15,119 nucleotides of DNA from an uncultured Spirochaetia bacterium. Lineage in GTDB: Bacteria > Spirochaetota > UBA4802 > JAGODF01. Under the pieces are notes generated by a model. The model searched no databases and was not told the origin of the DNA. It saw only the letters and a program-made list of their open reading frames with translations. The stretch lies in the NCBI GenBank assembly GCA_937967705.1, contig CALCJG010000445.1, forward strand, positions 1-15,119, written 5' to 3'. Positions 6,481 to 14,197 of this stretch are shown piece after piece. Within the stretch, counting starts at the first letter, position 1. Each line of letters starts with the position of its first letter. The translations under genes were made by a program, and so were the position numbers.

Positions 6481-7428
6481 TCAATAGGCTGTTATGACCA
6501 CCTTGGCTCCGGAGGTTGCCGTGATGTCCTCCCCGTTGAGGGTGATCTTCATCTCGGCATAGGTTCTCCAGAAGGAGTAATCCGGAGATCCATCGGGGCC
6601 GTCTATGGAGCTATCCTGCTCATTCACACCGATAGCATTGTTATACCCACCCGTCCCGTACCAGGGGAAATCCTTTACGGCATCCCCCGCTGACACGTTG
6701 TAAGAACCGAAGATGAAGCTTCCTTCCCATCTCTGGAAGAAAACCAGATCCTTATAAGCCTCGACATTGTAAATCCCGTAGAAGGTAAGGGTCACACTGG
6801 CTCCCTCCTCCAGATTGGAGAGGGCAATCCTGAACCGGGGAGGGAACTCCCATCCGAATATGGCCTTTCCGTTGACCAGAAGGTCGGACACATTATACGT
6901 ACCCAACTCCTGATGAACCGTCACGCCGGCAAACATGGAGTTCTCTTCGGAAGTGTCGTCGACAGCAACGATAACCGTTGCGGTATATTCCACGCCACCC
7001 ACCGTTACCGTAAGAGTGTAGGTCTTATCCACCTCGAGTCCGCTCGCAGGGATAAAGGAGATGGCGCCGGTTACGGAATCCACGATTACGGAGCCGCTGA
7101 TCACATTACCGTCCTGATCCGTCAGGGTTATGGTAATCCCGTCGATCAGAACCCATTCCCCGTTCACCTGCTGGGTCAGGGTAAGATTGTCTCCGTTTAT
7201 GGAGATGGTTCCGTTTTCCACCTGGACCACGATCTTTCCATTGACGACTTCAATACCGGGAACGCTGGTAACGCCTGCGCCGCCGTCCAGAAGTCCGTTA
7301 TTTCCGCCTGTTGTATTGACTACCGAAGGGGCCGTTGCTTCCGCTCCTCCGCCGCCACCGCCGCATCCTATCAGCGAATAGGCACCCAGGGACAAGGCCA
7401 TCATCAGTACTATCATCATCTTTTTCAT
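6481..7428 (-). CDS. Lipoprotein with an Ig-like/cadherin-like beta domain
   Basis: 315 residues from ATG 7428, which has AAGGAGG eight bases upstream; an in-frame ATG at 7461 has no such site. MKKMMIVLMMALSLGAYSLI followed by G-C is a lipoprotein signal with lipidation at C22, then a glycine-rich tether. Residues about 60-165 are beta-rich with an Ig-like or He_PIG-like pattern (NGTISINGDNLTLTQQVNG, GAISFIPASGLEVDKTYTLT, VEYTATVIVAVDD), common in cell-surface adhesive repeats. The C-terminal part (about 170-315) is rich in aromatic and acidic residues (FWRTYAEMKITLNGEDI) and I do not recognise it. No catalytic motif is evident. It has its own promoter and faces the TetR unit convergently, so it is a stand-alone gene. 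A surface role is inferred; the partner or ligand is unknown. Confidence 0.8.
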   Translation of the reverse strand: MKKMMIVLMMALSLGAYSLIGCGGGGGGAEATAPSVVNTTGGNNGLLDGGAGVTSVPGIEVVNGKIVVQVENGTISINGDNLTLTQQVNGEWVLIDGITITLTDQDGNVISGSVIVDSVTGAISFIPASGLEVDKTYTLTVTVGGVEYTATVIVAVDDTSEENSMFAGVTVHQELGTYNVSDLLVNGKAIFGWEFPPRFRIALSNLEEGASVTLTFYGIYNVEAYKDLVFFQRWEGSFIFGSYNVSAGDAVKDFPWYGTGGYNNAIGVNEQDSSIDGPDGSPDYSFWRTYAEMKITLNGEDITATSGAKVVITAY

Positions 7429-7476
7429 GGATTGGTCCTCCTTACCATTCACGGCTTTCACCGTTCTAATACTACC

Positions 7477-7505
7477 ACTATAGCGAATATCGGGTAAAGG
7501 GTCAA
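7477..7505 (-). promoter_or_regulatory. Near-consensus sigma-70 promoter of the lipoprotein gene
   Basis: On the minus strand TTGACC (7500-7505) is followed by exactly 17 bases and TATAGT (7477-7482). Each box differs from consensus at one position. Transcription would start near 7470, leaving a leader of about 40 bases before ATG 7428. The -35 box overlaps the outer arm of the adjacent terminator. Confidence 0.8.
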
Positions 7506-7539
7506 CAAAAAAAAGCCCGTATGGGCTTTTTTTTGTTGA
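7502..7539. terminator. Bidirectional intrinsic terminator after uvrB
   Basis: A perfect 17-bp inverted repeat with a GTAT loop. Its core is AGCCC/GGGCT flanked by eight As on one side and eight Ts on the other, so it works as stem plus U-tract in both directions. It ends the cutA-rlmI-uvrB transcript about 90 bases past the uvrB stop and isolates the lipoprotein promoter from read-through. Confidence 0.92.
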
Positions 7540-7588
7540 ATCGATGATTTTTTTATTTTTAAAGCGACATAATGATTGATTATATTAA

Positions 7589-7604
7589 CAATTATATATA
7601 ATTG
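7589..7604. repeat. 16-bp AT-only-core perfect palindrome
   Basis: CAATTATATATAATTG is a perfect 16-bp palindrome within an AT-rich stretch (about 7540-7625) between the uvrB stop and its terminator. It could be a protein-binding site or a transcript hairpin. It lies inside the uvrB 3' untranslated region. Confidence 0.5.
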
Positions 7605-7629
7605 CCATTCAATATCTATTGATCATATT

Positions 7630-9635
7630 TTATGTTTGGCTCTTCTTCCATAGTTTAAGCTTTTTTTCCATCTCCATCATCTGATCCCTGAGAACTGCCG
7701 CCTTCTCGAATTCCAGCCTCTCCGCCGCCTCCAGCATATCCCTTCGCATCTCATCAAGAAGCCCCTGCATGTCCTCTCGCCGTGTCGTCCTGTAGCGGCT
7801 TTTGTATTCCGCCACATAGCTCGCATAACCATCCTCGCTGTGGTACTCCCTTTCAAGTATGTCCCTGATCTCCTTGGAAACGGAGCGGGGGGTGATATGA
7901 TTCTCTTCATTATACTTTCGCTGGATCTCCCGCCGACGGGCCGTCTCCTCAAGGGCGGTTCTCATGGAATTCGTGACGGTATCGGCGTACATGATGACAC
8001 GGCCGTTGAGGTTTCGGGCCGCCCGTCCCGCGGTTTGTATAAGGGACCGGGCCGAGCGCAGAAATCCCTCCTTGTCCGCATCGAGGATGGCTACGAGAGA
8101 GACCTCGGGGATATCCAGCCCCTCCCTCAGGAGATTGATCCCGATCAGGCAGTCGAACTCCCCCTTCCGAAGGTCCCGTATCAGTTCTACCCTCTCGATG
8201 GTCTCGATCTCGGAGTGAAGGTAACGGGCCCGTATCCCCGCGCCGTCGCAGTAGTCCGCAAGGTCCTCCGCCATCTTCTTGGTCAGCGTCGTAACCAGAA
8301 CCCTTTCCCCGGCGGCGGCCCTGGCGTTGATTTCCCCTATCAGATCGTCCACCTGGTTCTAGCGGGACGCACCTCGATCTCCGGGTCCAGAAGTCCCGTG
8401 GGCCGGGTGACCTGCTCCACCACCCGGGCGCTCTTCTGCAGTTCGTAGTCTGCGGGAGTCGCGGATACGAAGATGACGCTGTCGATCATCCCCTCGAACT
8501 CATTGTAGTAGAGGGGCCGGTTGTCCAGGGCCGAGGGAAGGCGGAATCCGTAATCCACCAGGTTCTGCTTTCGGGATCGGTCCCCCTCGAACATGCCCCG
8601 CACCTGGGGCAGGGTCACGTGGGACTCGTCCACGAACATCAGATAATCCCCCTTGAAATAATCCAGGAGACAGGCGGGCCGTTCGCCGGGCTTCCGGCGG
8701 GCTATGATGCGGGAATAGTTCTCAATCCCGTTGCAGTACCCCATCTCCATCAGCATCTCCATGTCATACCGGGTGCGGCTCTCCAGGCGCTGGGCCTCCA
8801 GGAGCTTGCCGACCCCCTTCAGCTCTTCCAGCCTCTGCTGAAGCTCCACCTCGATGAGGCGCACGGTCTCTTTCATCTCATCCGCGGAAGTCACGAAGTG
8901 TTTGGCGGGATAGATATAGGCCCTGGCGAGATTTTCCAGTATCTTCCCCGAGACGGGATCGATCCGGTAAAGCGCCTCTACCTCATCGCCGAAGAATTCC
9001 ACCCGCAGGGCGTCCTTCAGATAGGCCGGATAGACCTCCACTACATCCCCCCGCACGCGGAAGACCCCCCGCTGGAAGGCCAGATCGTTTCTCTCGTACT
9101 GGATGTCTATCAAACGGCGGAGAAAACCGTCCCGGTCCAGGGTGTCCCCCGGATGGATACGCACCTGCATTTCCTCGTACTCCCTGGGGCTGCCCAGCCC
9201 GTAGATGCAGGAGACGGAGGAGACCACGATCACGTCCTCCCGGTCCAGGATGGATGAGGTGGCCTTGAGGCGGAGACGGTCGATCTCGTCGTTGATGGAG
9301 GAGTCTTTCTCAATATAAAGATCCGAGGAGGCCACATAGGCCTCCGGCTGATAGTAATCATAATAGGAAACGAAGTACTCCACGGCATTCTCCGGGAAAA
9401 ACTCGCTGAACTCCCTGAAGAGCTGTGCCGCCAGGGTTTTGTTATGGGTAAGCACCAGTGTCTTCTTCTGAAGGCGCTCCACCACCTTGGCCATCGTGAA
9501 GGTCTTTCCGGAGCCGGTAACCCCCAGCAGGGTTTGAAACCCGAGGCCGGATTCCACTCCTTCTGCGAGCTCGCTCACGGCTTTTTCCTGGTCCCGGGAG
9601 GGCTTAAAGCGGGAGATAACTTTGAAAGGCGGCAT
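7630..9635 (-). pseudogene. uvrB: UvrB, excinuclease ABC subunit B, split by a one-base frameshift
   Basis: UvrB is the helicase-like damage-verification subunit of nucleotide excision repair, acting with UvrA and UvrC. The 5' part (8340-9635, 431 codons) has Walker A GVTGSGKT (38-45), the beta-hairpin [11 protein letters not shown] (91-101), VDESH (335-339) and [10 protein letters not shown]. It then leaves the UvrB pattern at RPARTRWTI and stops. The other frame (7630-8352) resumes with [27 protein letters not shown], the motif VI region [13 protein letters not shown] and the C-terminal UVR domain [13 protein letters not shown]. The two halves sum to about 670 residues, the usual length, and restoring one A near 8357 would give RPARNQVDD. 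So the gene is complete except for one missing base. Loss of uvrB in an otherwise intact repair locus would be unusual, and a sequence error is a serious alternative. ATG 9635 has GGGGGAG upstream, inside the end of the MotA-like gene. Confidence 0.93.
8340..8360 (-). other. uvrB: Frameshift site within uvrB
   Basis: The minus strand reads GCT AGA ACC AGG TGG ACG ATC TGA, giving R-T-R-W-T-I-stop. One more A after AGA gives AGA AAC CAG GTG GAC GAT, the conserved R-N-Q-V-D-D. The lost base falls in a short A run at 8357-8358. Confidence 0.85.
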
Positions 9636-9641
9636 ACCTGA

Positions 9642-10100
9642 CTACTCCCCCTTACTATTCTGATTGCCGAGCAAGATCTCCAGCCGCTTCCTGGCCGGGA
9701 GATAGAAGAAGCCGGCAAGGAACAGCCCGTATACCGGCGCTATTACCGCCACGGCCAGCCCCTGTCCCGTCTTTTCCGGGATTCCCATATGAGGCAGAAT
9801 CATCACCGCCCCCGCCAGTGCCGTGAGAAATCCCGCCAGGAGAGTCATTTTACCGAGGAGATCAAAAACGTGAAGAGCCTCCACGATATCCCCCTCCTCC
9901 ATCAACGGGGCCTGCCCGATGACCGAGGCCAGCCCCTTCCTGAAGGCAGTCCAGAATCCCCCAGCTGCAACACAGAGAAGAGGCGAAAGCACAACGGCGA
10001 GCAGACTTACCGGCTCCAAAAACCAGAGGAGATTCCCTCCCGCTAGAATAATCCCCAGCGCCAGGGGCAGCAGGGCTGCCAGCATTCCCAGAAAAATCAT
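9642..10100 (-). CDS. Short MotA/TolQ-like four-helix membrane protein
   Basis: 152 residues with four hydrophobic segments at about 4-21, 31-48, 85-104 and 114-134. The opening GGNLLWFLEPVSLLAVVLSP and the closing LAVAVIAPVYGLFLAGFFYL resemble the first and last transmembrane parts of MotA-type stator proteins. MotA itself is roughly 250-290 residues, and the large cytoplasmic domain between helices 2 and 3 is reduced here to about 35 residues. No MotB-like partner is adjacent. It may form an ion-channel-like pore or be a degenerate relative, and a flagellar role is not supported. ATG 10100 has GGAGG seven bases upstream. The stop lies six bases before the uvrB ATG, so uvrB translation is probably coupled to it. 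Family identity is moderately sure, function is not. Confidence 0.65.
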   Translation of the reverse strand: MIFLGMLAALLPLALGIILAGGNLLWFLEPVSLLAVVLSPLLCVAAGGFWTAFRKGLASVIGQAPLMEEGDIVEALHVFDLLGKMTLLAGFLTALAGAVMILPHMGIPEKTGQGLAVAVIAPVYGLFLAGFFYLPARKRLEILLGNQNSKGE

Positions 10101-10158
10101 ACAGATACCTCCGATTCAAAGGATTTACCCGACAAGACGCTCTCGAGCCAACGAACCT

Positions 10159-11340
10159 TCATTCCACGTAAAGCAACAGGGCCTTGAGATATTCCCCCTC
10201 GGGGTGATAGAGATTGACGGGGTGGTCCGCCGGCTGAAAGGTCCGCCGGACCAGAAAAGCACGCCGCCCGGCGTCCAACGCCGCAGCGAAGACCACCTTC
10301 TGAAACAGGTCCCCGTCCACGAAACGCGAGCAGGAGCAAGTGAGCAGAAAGCTCCCTCGGGGACATCCGGCGAGCGCCAGGCGATTGATATCCTTATAGC
10401 CCCCGCAGGCCCGCTCCACGCTCCCCCGGGACTTGGCAAAAGCCGGCGGGTCCAGTATGATCAGATCGGCCTCGATCTTCTCGTTCCGCAGATAATCGAA
10501 GACATCCGCCTGGCAATACTCGAGATTCTCCGCGAACCGGTCCGCCAGACCGTTGATCTTGGAGTTTTTTCTGGCCCGGGCCAGGGCATCCGCCGAGGCG
10601 TCAACGGACATGACACCCCTGGCTCCTCCCCGGGCGGCGGCCACGGTAAAACCCCCGGTATAGCTGAAGAGGTTGAGCACCCTGCGTCCCCCGGCCAGGG
10701 AGCCTATCAGGTGCCGGTTGTCCCTCTGATCCAGGAAGAAACCGGTCTTCTGCCCCCTGCGCACGTCCACTGAAAAGAGACAGCCCGCCTCCTCGATTTC
10801 GATCTCCTCGGGGACGGAACCGTACAGGACTCCGGTGCGCTCCGGCAACCCCTCGACCTCCCGGCCGGGACCGTCGCTGCGCTCATAGAGGCTCTTTGGG
10901 TCCCGCAGCTCCTTCAATATCTCCACCACCCTGTCTCTCAGCCGGTCCATGCCCAGGGTCAGAACCTGCAGGACCAGATGCCCGTTGTAATCGTCCACCA
11001 CCAGCCCCGGGAGCGCGTCCCCCTCGGCATGGATGAGGCGCAGGGCGTTGGTCCCCCGCAGCAGGGGGTTTTCTTTGCGCCGCTCAAGGGATTCCGAGAT
11101 GAGCCGGCGGAGATGGGCGGAATCCGGTTCCTCGTCCCCGAAGGATAGCATGCGCACCCGTATCTGGGAACGGGAATTGTAATAGCCGCAACCCAGACGG
11201 CGCCCGGAGTAATCCTCCACGGTCACCATCTCCCCTCCCTCGATGCCCTCTTCAACCCGGGCTATGGCCCCGGAGAAGACCCAGTGATGACGGGCCAGGA
11301 GCGGTTTCTCCTTCCCCTTTTTCAAGCGGACACTACGCAT
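10159..11340 (-). CDS. rlmI: RlmI-like 23S rRNA (cytosine-5) methyltransferase
   Basis: 393 residues, matching the roughly 396 of E. coli RlmI, which methylates a cytosine in 23S rRNA using SAM. An N-terminal PUA-like region (LLARHHWVFSGAI, about 14-26) is followed by EGDALPGLVVD (106-116). The Rossmann methyltransferase domain follows, with the SAM-binding motif NLFSYTGGFTVAAARGGA (223-240), acidic VDAS (246-249), DPPAFAKS (297-304, motif IV) and TCSCS (334-338), which holds candidate catalytic cysteines. The specific base is inferred from the family and could be a related RlmI/RlmK-type target. ATG 11340 overlaps the cutA stop in ATGCGTAG, so translation is coupled. A longer frame upstream to 11616 runs through cutA and is not used. 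It is the second gene of the cutA-rlmI-MotA-like-uvrB run. Confidence 0.9.
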   Translation of the reverse strand: MRSVRLKKGKEKPLLARHHWVFSGAIARVEEGIEGGEMVTVEDYSGRRLGCGYYNSRSQIRVRMLSFGDEEPDSAHLRRLISESLERRKENPLLRGTNALRLIHAEGDALPGLVVDDYNGHLVLQVLTLGMDRLRDRVVEILKELRDPKSLYERSDGPGREVEGLPERTGVLYGSVPEEIEIEEAGCLFSVDVRRGQKTGFFLDQRDNRHLIGSLAGGRRVLNLFSYTGGFTVAAARGGARGVMSVDASADALARARKNSKINGLADRFAENLEYCQADVFDYLRNEKIEADLIILDPPAFAKSRGSVERACGGYKDINRLALAGCPRGSFLLTCSCSRFVDGDLFQKVVFAAALDAGRRAFLVRRTFQPADHPVNLYHPEGEYLKALLLYVE

Positions 11341-11659
11341 CGGCGGAGGTGTTCTCCCTGAGCCACTGCATGTAGGGCTCATGCCCCTCCTGGATGGGGA
11401 GACTGATGATCTCCGGTACCTCATAGGGGTGCAGGGCGATAACGGCCGCGCGGAGAGATTCAAAGAGGGCAGCGCGGGACTTGATGACGAGGAGGAGTTC
11501 GTCATCCCGGCAGACCTCTCCCTTCCAGGTGTATATGGAACGCACCCCGCCCAGAATGTTGACACAGGCGGCCAGCCGGTCGCCCACGAGCTTGTCCGCG
11601 ATCTTCTCCGCCACATCGCGGCTGGGCACTGTGCAGAAAACCACCCGGTATTCCTCCAT
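11333..11659 (-). CDS. cutA: Divalent-cation tolerance protein CutA
   Basis: 108 residues, close to the usual 105-115. Family hallmarks are present: VFCTVPSRDVAEKIADKLV at the start, RLAACVNI (28-35), YTWKGEV (43-49) and HPYEVPEI (77-84). CutA is a small trimeric ferredoxin-like protein linked to copper and other divalent-metal tolerance, with an unclear molecular role. It is probably cytoplasmic, since no signal peptide is seen. I chose ATG 11659 because GAGG lies seven bases upstream; an in-frame TTG at 11674 adds five codons without support. It is the first gene of the run to uvrB, and its last bases overlap the rlmI start. No convincing promoter is seen upstream; a TATTAT at about 11689-11694 lacks a -35 at good spacing. 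Confidence 0.92.
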   Translation of the reverse strand: MEEYRVVFCTVPSRDVAEKIADKLVGDRLAACVNILGGVRSIYTWKGEVCRDDELLLVIKSRAALFESLRAAVIALHPYEVPEIISLPIQEGHEPYMQWLRENTSADA

Positions 11660-12029
11660 GATCACACCTCGCAATCCATGATTTCTCTAATAATAGAACT
11701 GATCCGTTCCGCCCTGATGACAATCATAAAAGGGTCCCCCCTTCACTCGCACGGAATTTTTGACGCGTTTGATGGGGATCAGGCGGCCCGATGTCCCGTT
11801 CATGTGGATCAGATTATCGCCATAATCAGCATTTGTCCAGTTTATAATTTGCCTGACGGCCCATTTGCCGGAATGCCCGCGCCCGGCTGGATCGGGCGAT
11901 ACGGGTTCCTTCCTTGCCGGACAACGTCAAGGTCAACAACCGTCACGGCCCCCTCTGGCCCCCGAGAGGAGGCCTTGGACAGCGGTTTATTCTTTAGCCA
12001 TAAAATTGTTAGACATAACTAATATTTTC
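11660..12029. other. Non-coding stretch between the cutA run and the DUF2325 gene
   Basis: About 370 bases upstream of two divergent units. It holds no convincing gene, tRNA or repeat. Open frames exist on both strands: a minus frame of about 80 codons ending at 11684, and a plus frame from ATG 11678 to 12022. Neither has a usable ribosome binding site or a recognisable domain. The right part grades into an AT-rich upstream element for the DUF2325 promoter. It should hold the cutA promoter and any divergent control sites, but I cannot place them. Confidence 0.5.
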
Positions 12030-12057
12030 TTGACATATTCATGCCCTGAGCTATTGT
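12030..12057 (+). promoter_or_regulatory. Candidate promoter of the DUF2325 gene
   Basis: A perfect TTGACA (12030-12035) is followed after 16 bases by TATTGT (12052-12057), four of six matching the -10 consensus. An AT-rich stretch (about 12013-12029) precedes it and could act as an UP element. The start would be near 12064, about 35 bases before ATG 12099. Confidence 0.5.
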
Positions 12058-12098
12058 GCTGTTATATCCGAGAAAATAATACTCCAAGGGGTTTGCCA

Positions 12099-13346
12099 AT
12101 GAACGTCCCTACAGAAAGCATTGCAGGGAAAAACCGCGGAAGAAAAAGAATATGGGAAATAAGCTGCAATTACCACTGTTCCATCATAGGGACATGCCTC
12201 ACCCTCGATGAGGTATCGACAATATTGAAGAAGGCGGGATATCCCATCCGCCAGAAACCGTCTCCATACCAGCTTCACGGAACGGCTGTCGCCCTCATGA
12301 AGGACAGAAACAGGGTCTCCAACATGGTGCAGAAGACACTGGACGAGAAGTACAGCCGAGACGTCAGGAATTATTCGCCCGTATCCGAACCTGACAGCCT
12401 GATGAACGCATTTCTCTCATCCCTCAAAGAGGGCAATGTGACGGGTCCATACTGGGCCATGATGACCCATCCTGGATCAACCGACGAAACGCTGATGAAC
12501 GCCTTCGGGGAAATTCACATGCTTTCCCACCTCAACGGGGCTTCCAGGATCGGCAACATACAAAATACGTACTATCTGAAGACCAGAACCGAAATCCTGG
12601 AGGAAGATAAAAGAAAGCAGAGAAGTCGCATCAGGGAACTGGAGCACGATTTAAGTAAATTGAACCAGTACAGAGACATGATGGCTCAGGCCAACGGCGA
12701 GATAGAGAGATACAGAAATGAGATGGAGTCTTATAAAAACGGAGGGACTGCGGCAAGGCTTCACGATGAACTGATCACGCTTGTCAACATGTATGAGATG
12801 GAAAAATACAGAAACGAAAAGGCGGAAGCCAGAATTAAAACCCTGGAAAAGGATGCGGAAGAATGCATTAAACGGACCCATGCGCTATCGGAAGAGAGCG
12901 ATACACTGAAACGGGAAGTATGGTGCATGGAAAACGATATCGCTTTACTTGTTCCAGACAATGAAGGAGAAAACAGCTGCAAACAGTGCGAACACTGCAC
13001 CTGCGGGAAAAGACATCTCGAAGGGAAGACCGTACTGTATGTGGGCGGCAGGACTCAGGTCATTTCCCACTGCAGAATAATCGTGGAAAGAAGGGGGGGC
13101 GCGTTCCTTTACCACGACGGGGGCAGAGAGGAAAACATACCGACCCTTGGGAAAATTATCATAAAAGCGGATGTCGTCTTCTGCCCCATCGACTGCGTGA
13201 GCCATAATGCCTGCGGCGAAATAAAAAAACTGTGCAGATCGTATCGGAAGGAATGCCGTTTCCTTAGAAGTTCGGGAATATCAAGCTTTTCAAGGGCATT
13301 GAATGAACTGGATGGTCCCGCCGGGCACGAAGCGATGATGCAATAA
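12099..13346 (+). CDS. DUF2325-domain protein with coiled coil and cysteine clusters
   Basis: 415 residues from ATG 12099, which has AAGGGG seven bases upstream; the open frame before it lacks support. Residues about 15-165 form a conserved N-terminal region opening with ISCNYHCSIIGTCLTLDEVS (C23, C27, C33) and containing GPYWAMMTHP and FGEIHMLSHLNGASR. Residues about 165-275 are a charged coiled coil (DKRKQRSRIRELEHDLSKLN and onward). A four-cysteine cluster C294-x2-C297-x2-C300-x-C302 precedes the C-terminal DUF2325 domain (309-402: GKTVLYVGGRTQVISHCRII, HDGG, IIIKADVVFCPIDCVSHNAC). DUF2325 is an uncharacterised Rossmann-like fold. The cysteines suggest metal or redox sensing, which is inference. 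No signal peptide is seen, so it is cytoplasmic. Two methyltransferase genes follow on the same strand. Confidence 0.85.
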   Translation: MNVPTESIAGKNRGRKRIWEISCNYHCSIIGTCLTLDEVSTILKKAGYPIRQKPSPYQLHGTAVALMKDRNRVSNMVQKTLDEKYSRDVRNYSPVSEPDSLMNAFLSSLKEGNVTGPYWAMMTHPGSTDETLMNAFGEIHMLSHLNGASRIGNIQNTYYLKTRTEILEEDKRKQRSRIRELEHDLSKLNQYRDMMAQANGEIERYRNEMESYKNGGTAARLHDELITLVNMYEMEKYRNEKAEARIKTLEKDAEECIKRTHALSEESDTLKREVWCMENDIALLVPDNEGENSCKQCEHCTCGKRHLEGKTVLYVGGRTQVISHCRIIVERRGGAFLYHDGGREENIPTLGKIIIKADVVFCPIDCVSHNACGEIKKLCRSYRKECRFLRSSGISSFSRALNELDGPAGHEAMMQ

Positions 13347-13387
13347 ACGCCCGATCCCGACGGGTCTCGGCCGGAAGGCTGCCCGCC

Positions 13388-13428
13388 AAACCGGTCCTTC
13401 GGAGAGATCTGCTGGATGAAACCGGTCC
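13388..13428 (+). repeat. Two AAACCGGTCC direct repeats 31 bp apart
   Basis: AAACCGGTCC occurs at 13388-13397 and again at 13419-13428. Each contains the palindrome ACCGGT. The spacing is close to three helical turns, and the pair lies between the DUF2325 stop and the first methyltransferase start, so it could be a regulator site. ACCGGT also occurs elsewhere in the window, so chance is possible. Confidence 0.35.
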
Positions 13429-13447
13429 AACTTCGAGATCAATCGCC

Positions 13448-13454
13448 AAGGAGG
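13448..13454 (+). promoter_or_regulatory. Ribosome binding site fixing the GTG start of the first methyltransferase
   Basis: AAGGAGG, six bases before GTG 13461. This favours GTG over the in-frame ATG at 13416, which has no such site. Confidence 0.8.
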
Positions 13455-13460
13455 CAAAAA

Positions 13461-14111
13461 GTGAAAGTACGCGACGACCCCCAGAAGGGGAAAAAGGGGA
13501 ACGAATTCAAGGGGCTGGCCGCCGGAGCCAACTACCGGCGCATGGCGAGGCTCCTGGGCATGGGAGAAGACTTCTACAGAAGGGGCATCGGGTGCTATGC
13601 CGTGGATGCAGGGATGAAGGCCCTCGATCTCGGTTGCGGCCCCGGAGCGCTGAGCTATGCTCTGGCGGAAACCGCACATCCCGATTCGGAGATAACCGGG
13701 ATTGACATATCCGATGATCAGCTGGATTACGCAAGAATGTACGCACCTCGATTCAGTTGCAAACTGTCCTTCGAGAAGATATCCATGGACGAACTTCCCT
13801 ACAGTGACGGATCCTTCGATCTTGCAATCTCATCCATGGCAATCCATGAGACGCCCCCCGAAATCAGACGGGCGGCGATAAAAGAAACGGCACGGATATT
13901 GAAGCATGGAGGAAAATTCATTTACATCGACTGGAGCAAACCATAATTCGGACTCTGGGGTATGGTATGGCTGCCCCTCATATGCTTTGGGCAGAGGAAT
14001 AAAGACAACTGGAATAATGCATATCCCGAACTGTGCAGGGATGCCGGCCTTGCTCTTATTGAGGACGCCTATATCAGCTCGATCGCGAGAAGGCAGGTAT
14101 TTATCAAGTGA
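13461..14111 (+). pseudogene. Class I SAM methyltransferase, interrupted by an in-frame TAA
   Basis: From GTG 13461 the frame encodes a UbiE-type Rossmann methyltransferase: ALDLGCGPGALSYAL (motif I, 54-68), EITGIDISDDQLDYAR (acidic strand end, 77-92), FEKISMDELPYSDGSFDLAI and ILKHGGKFIYIDWSKP. It then meets TAA at 13944-13946 (codon 162). The same frame continues for 54 codons to TGA at 14109-14111 with protein-like sequence (FGLWGMVWLPLICFG, YPELCRDAGLALIEDAYISS), the expected last strands. The full length of about 216 residues suits a small-molecule methyltransferase. The SAM site is intact, but loss of the last 54 residues would probably destabilise the fold. Nothing indicates the substrate. 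The break is a single substitution or a sequence error. It follows the DUF2325 gene by 114 bases. Confidence 0.75.
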
Positions 14112-14197
14112 GGCGTGTACAGCAGCCGAATGTTTATCATCCACGGCGGAAATACGATAGGGCACAGGGAGGATTGTGGCGGTTCTGAAGAAAAAGA

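Noticed and set aside
9919..10773. Plus frame opposite the MotA-like and rlmI genes
   Set aside because: It covers parts of two well-supported minus genes and the gap between them, with no motif and no ribosome binding site.
11341..11616. N-terminal extension of the rlmI frame
   Set aside because: The extension is the cutA gene read in another frame (Ser- and Pro-rich). The real start is ATG 11340, where the PUA-like region begins.
11684..11926. Minus open frame of about 80 codons upstream of cutA, ending in a tyrosine-rich tail
   Set aside because: It has no supported start or recognisable domain, and stops lie close upstream in the same frame. It may be a gene remnant, but I cannot support it.
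11678..12022. Plus frame of about 115 codons starting at ATG 11678
   Set aside because: No ribosome binding site precedes it, it contains no domain, and it runs on from an antisense frame of cutA.
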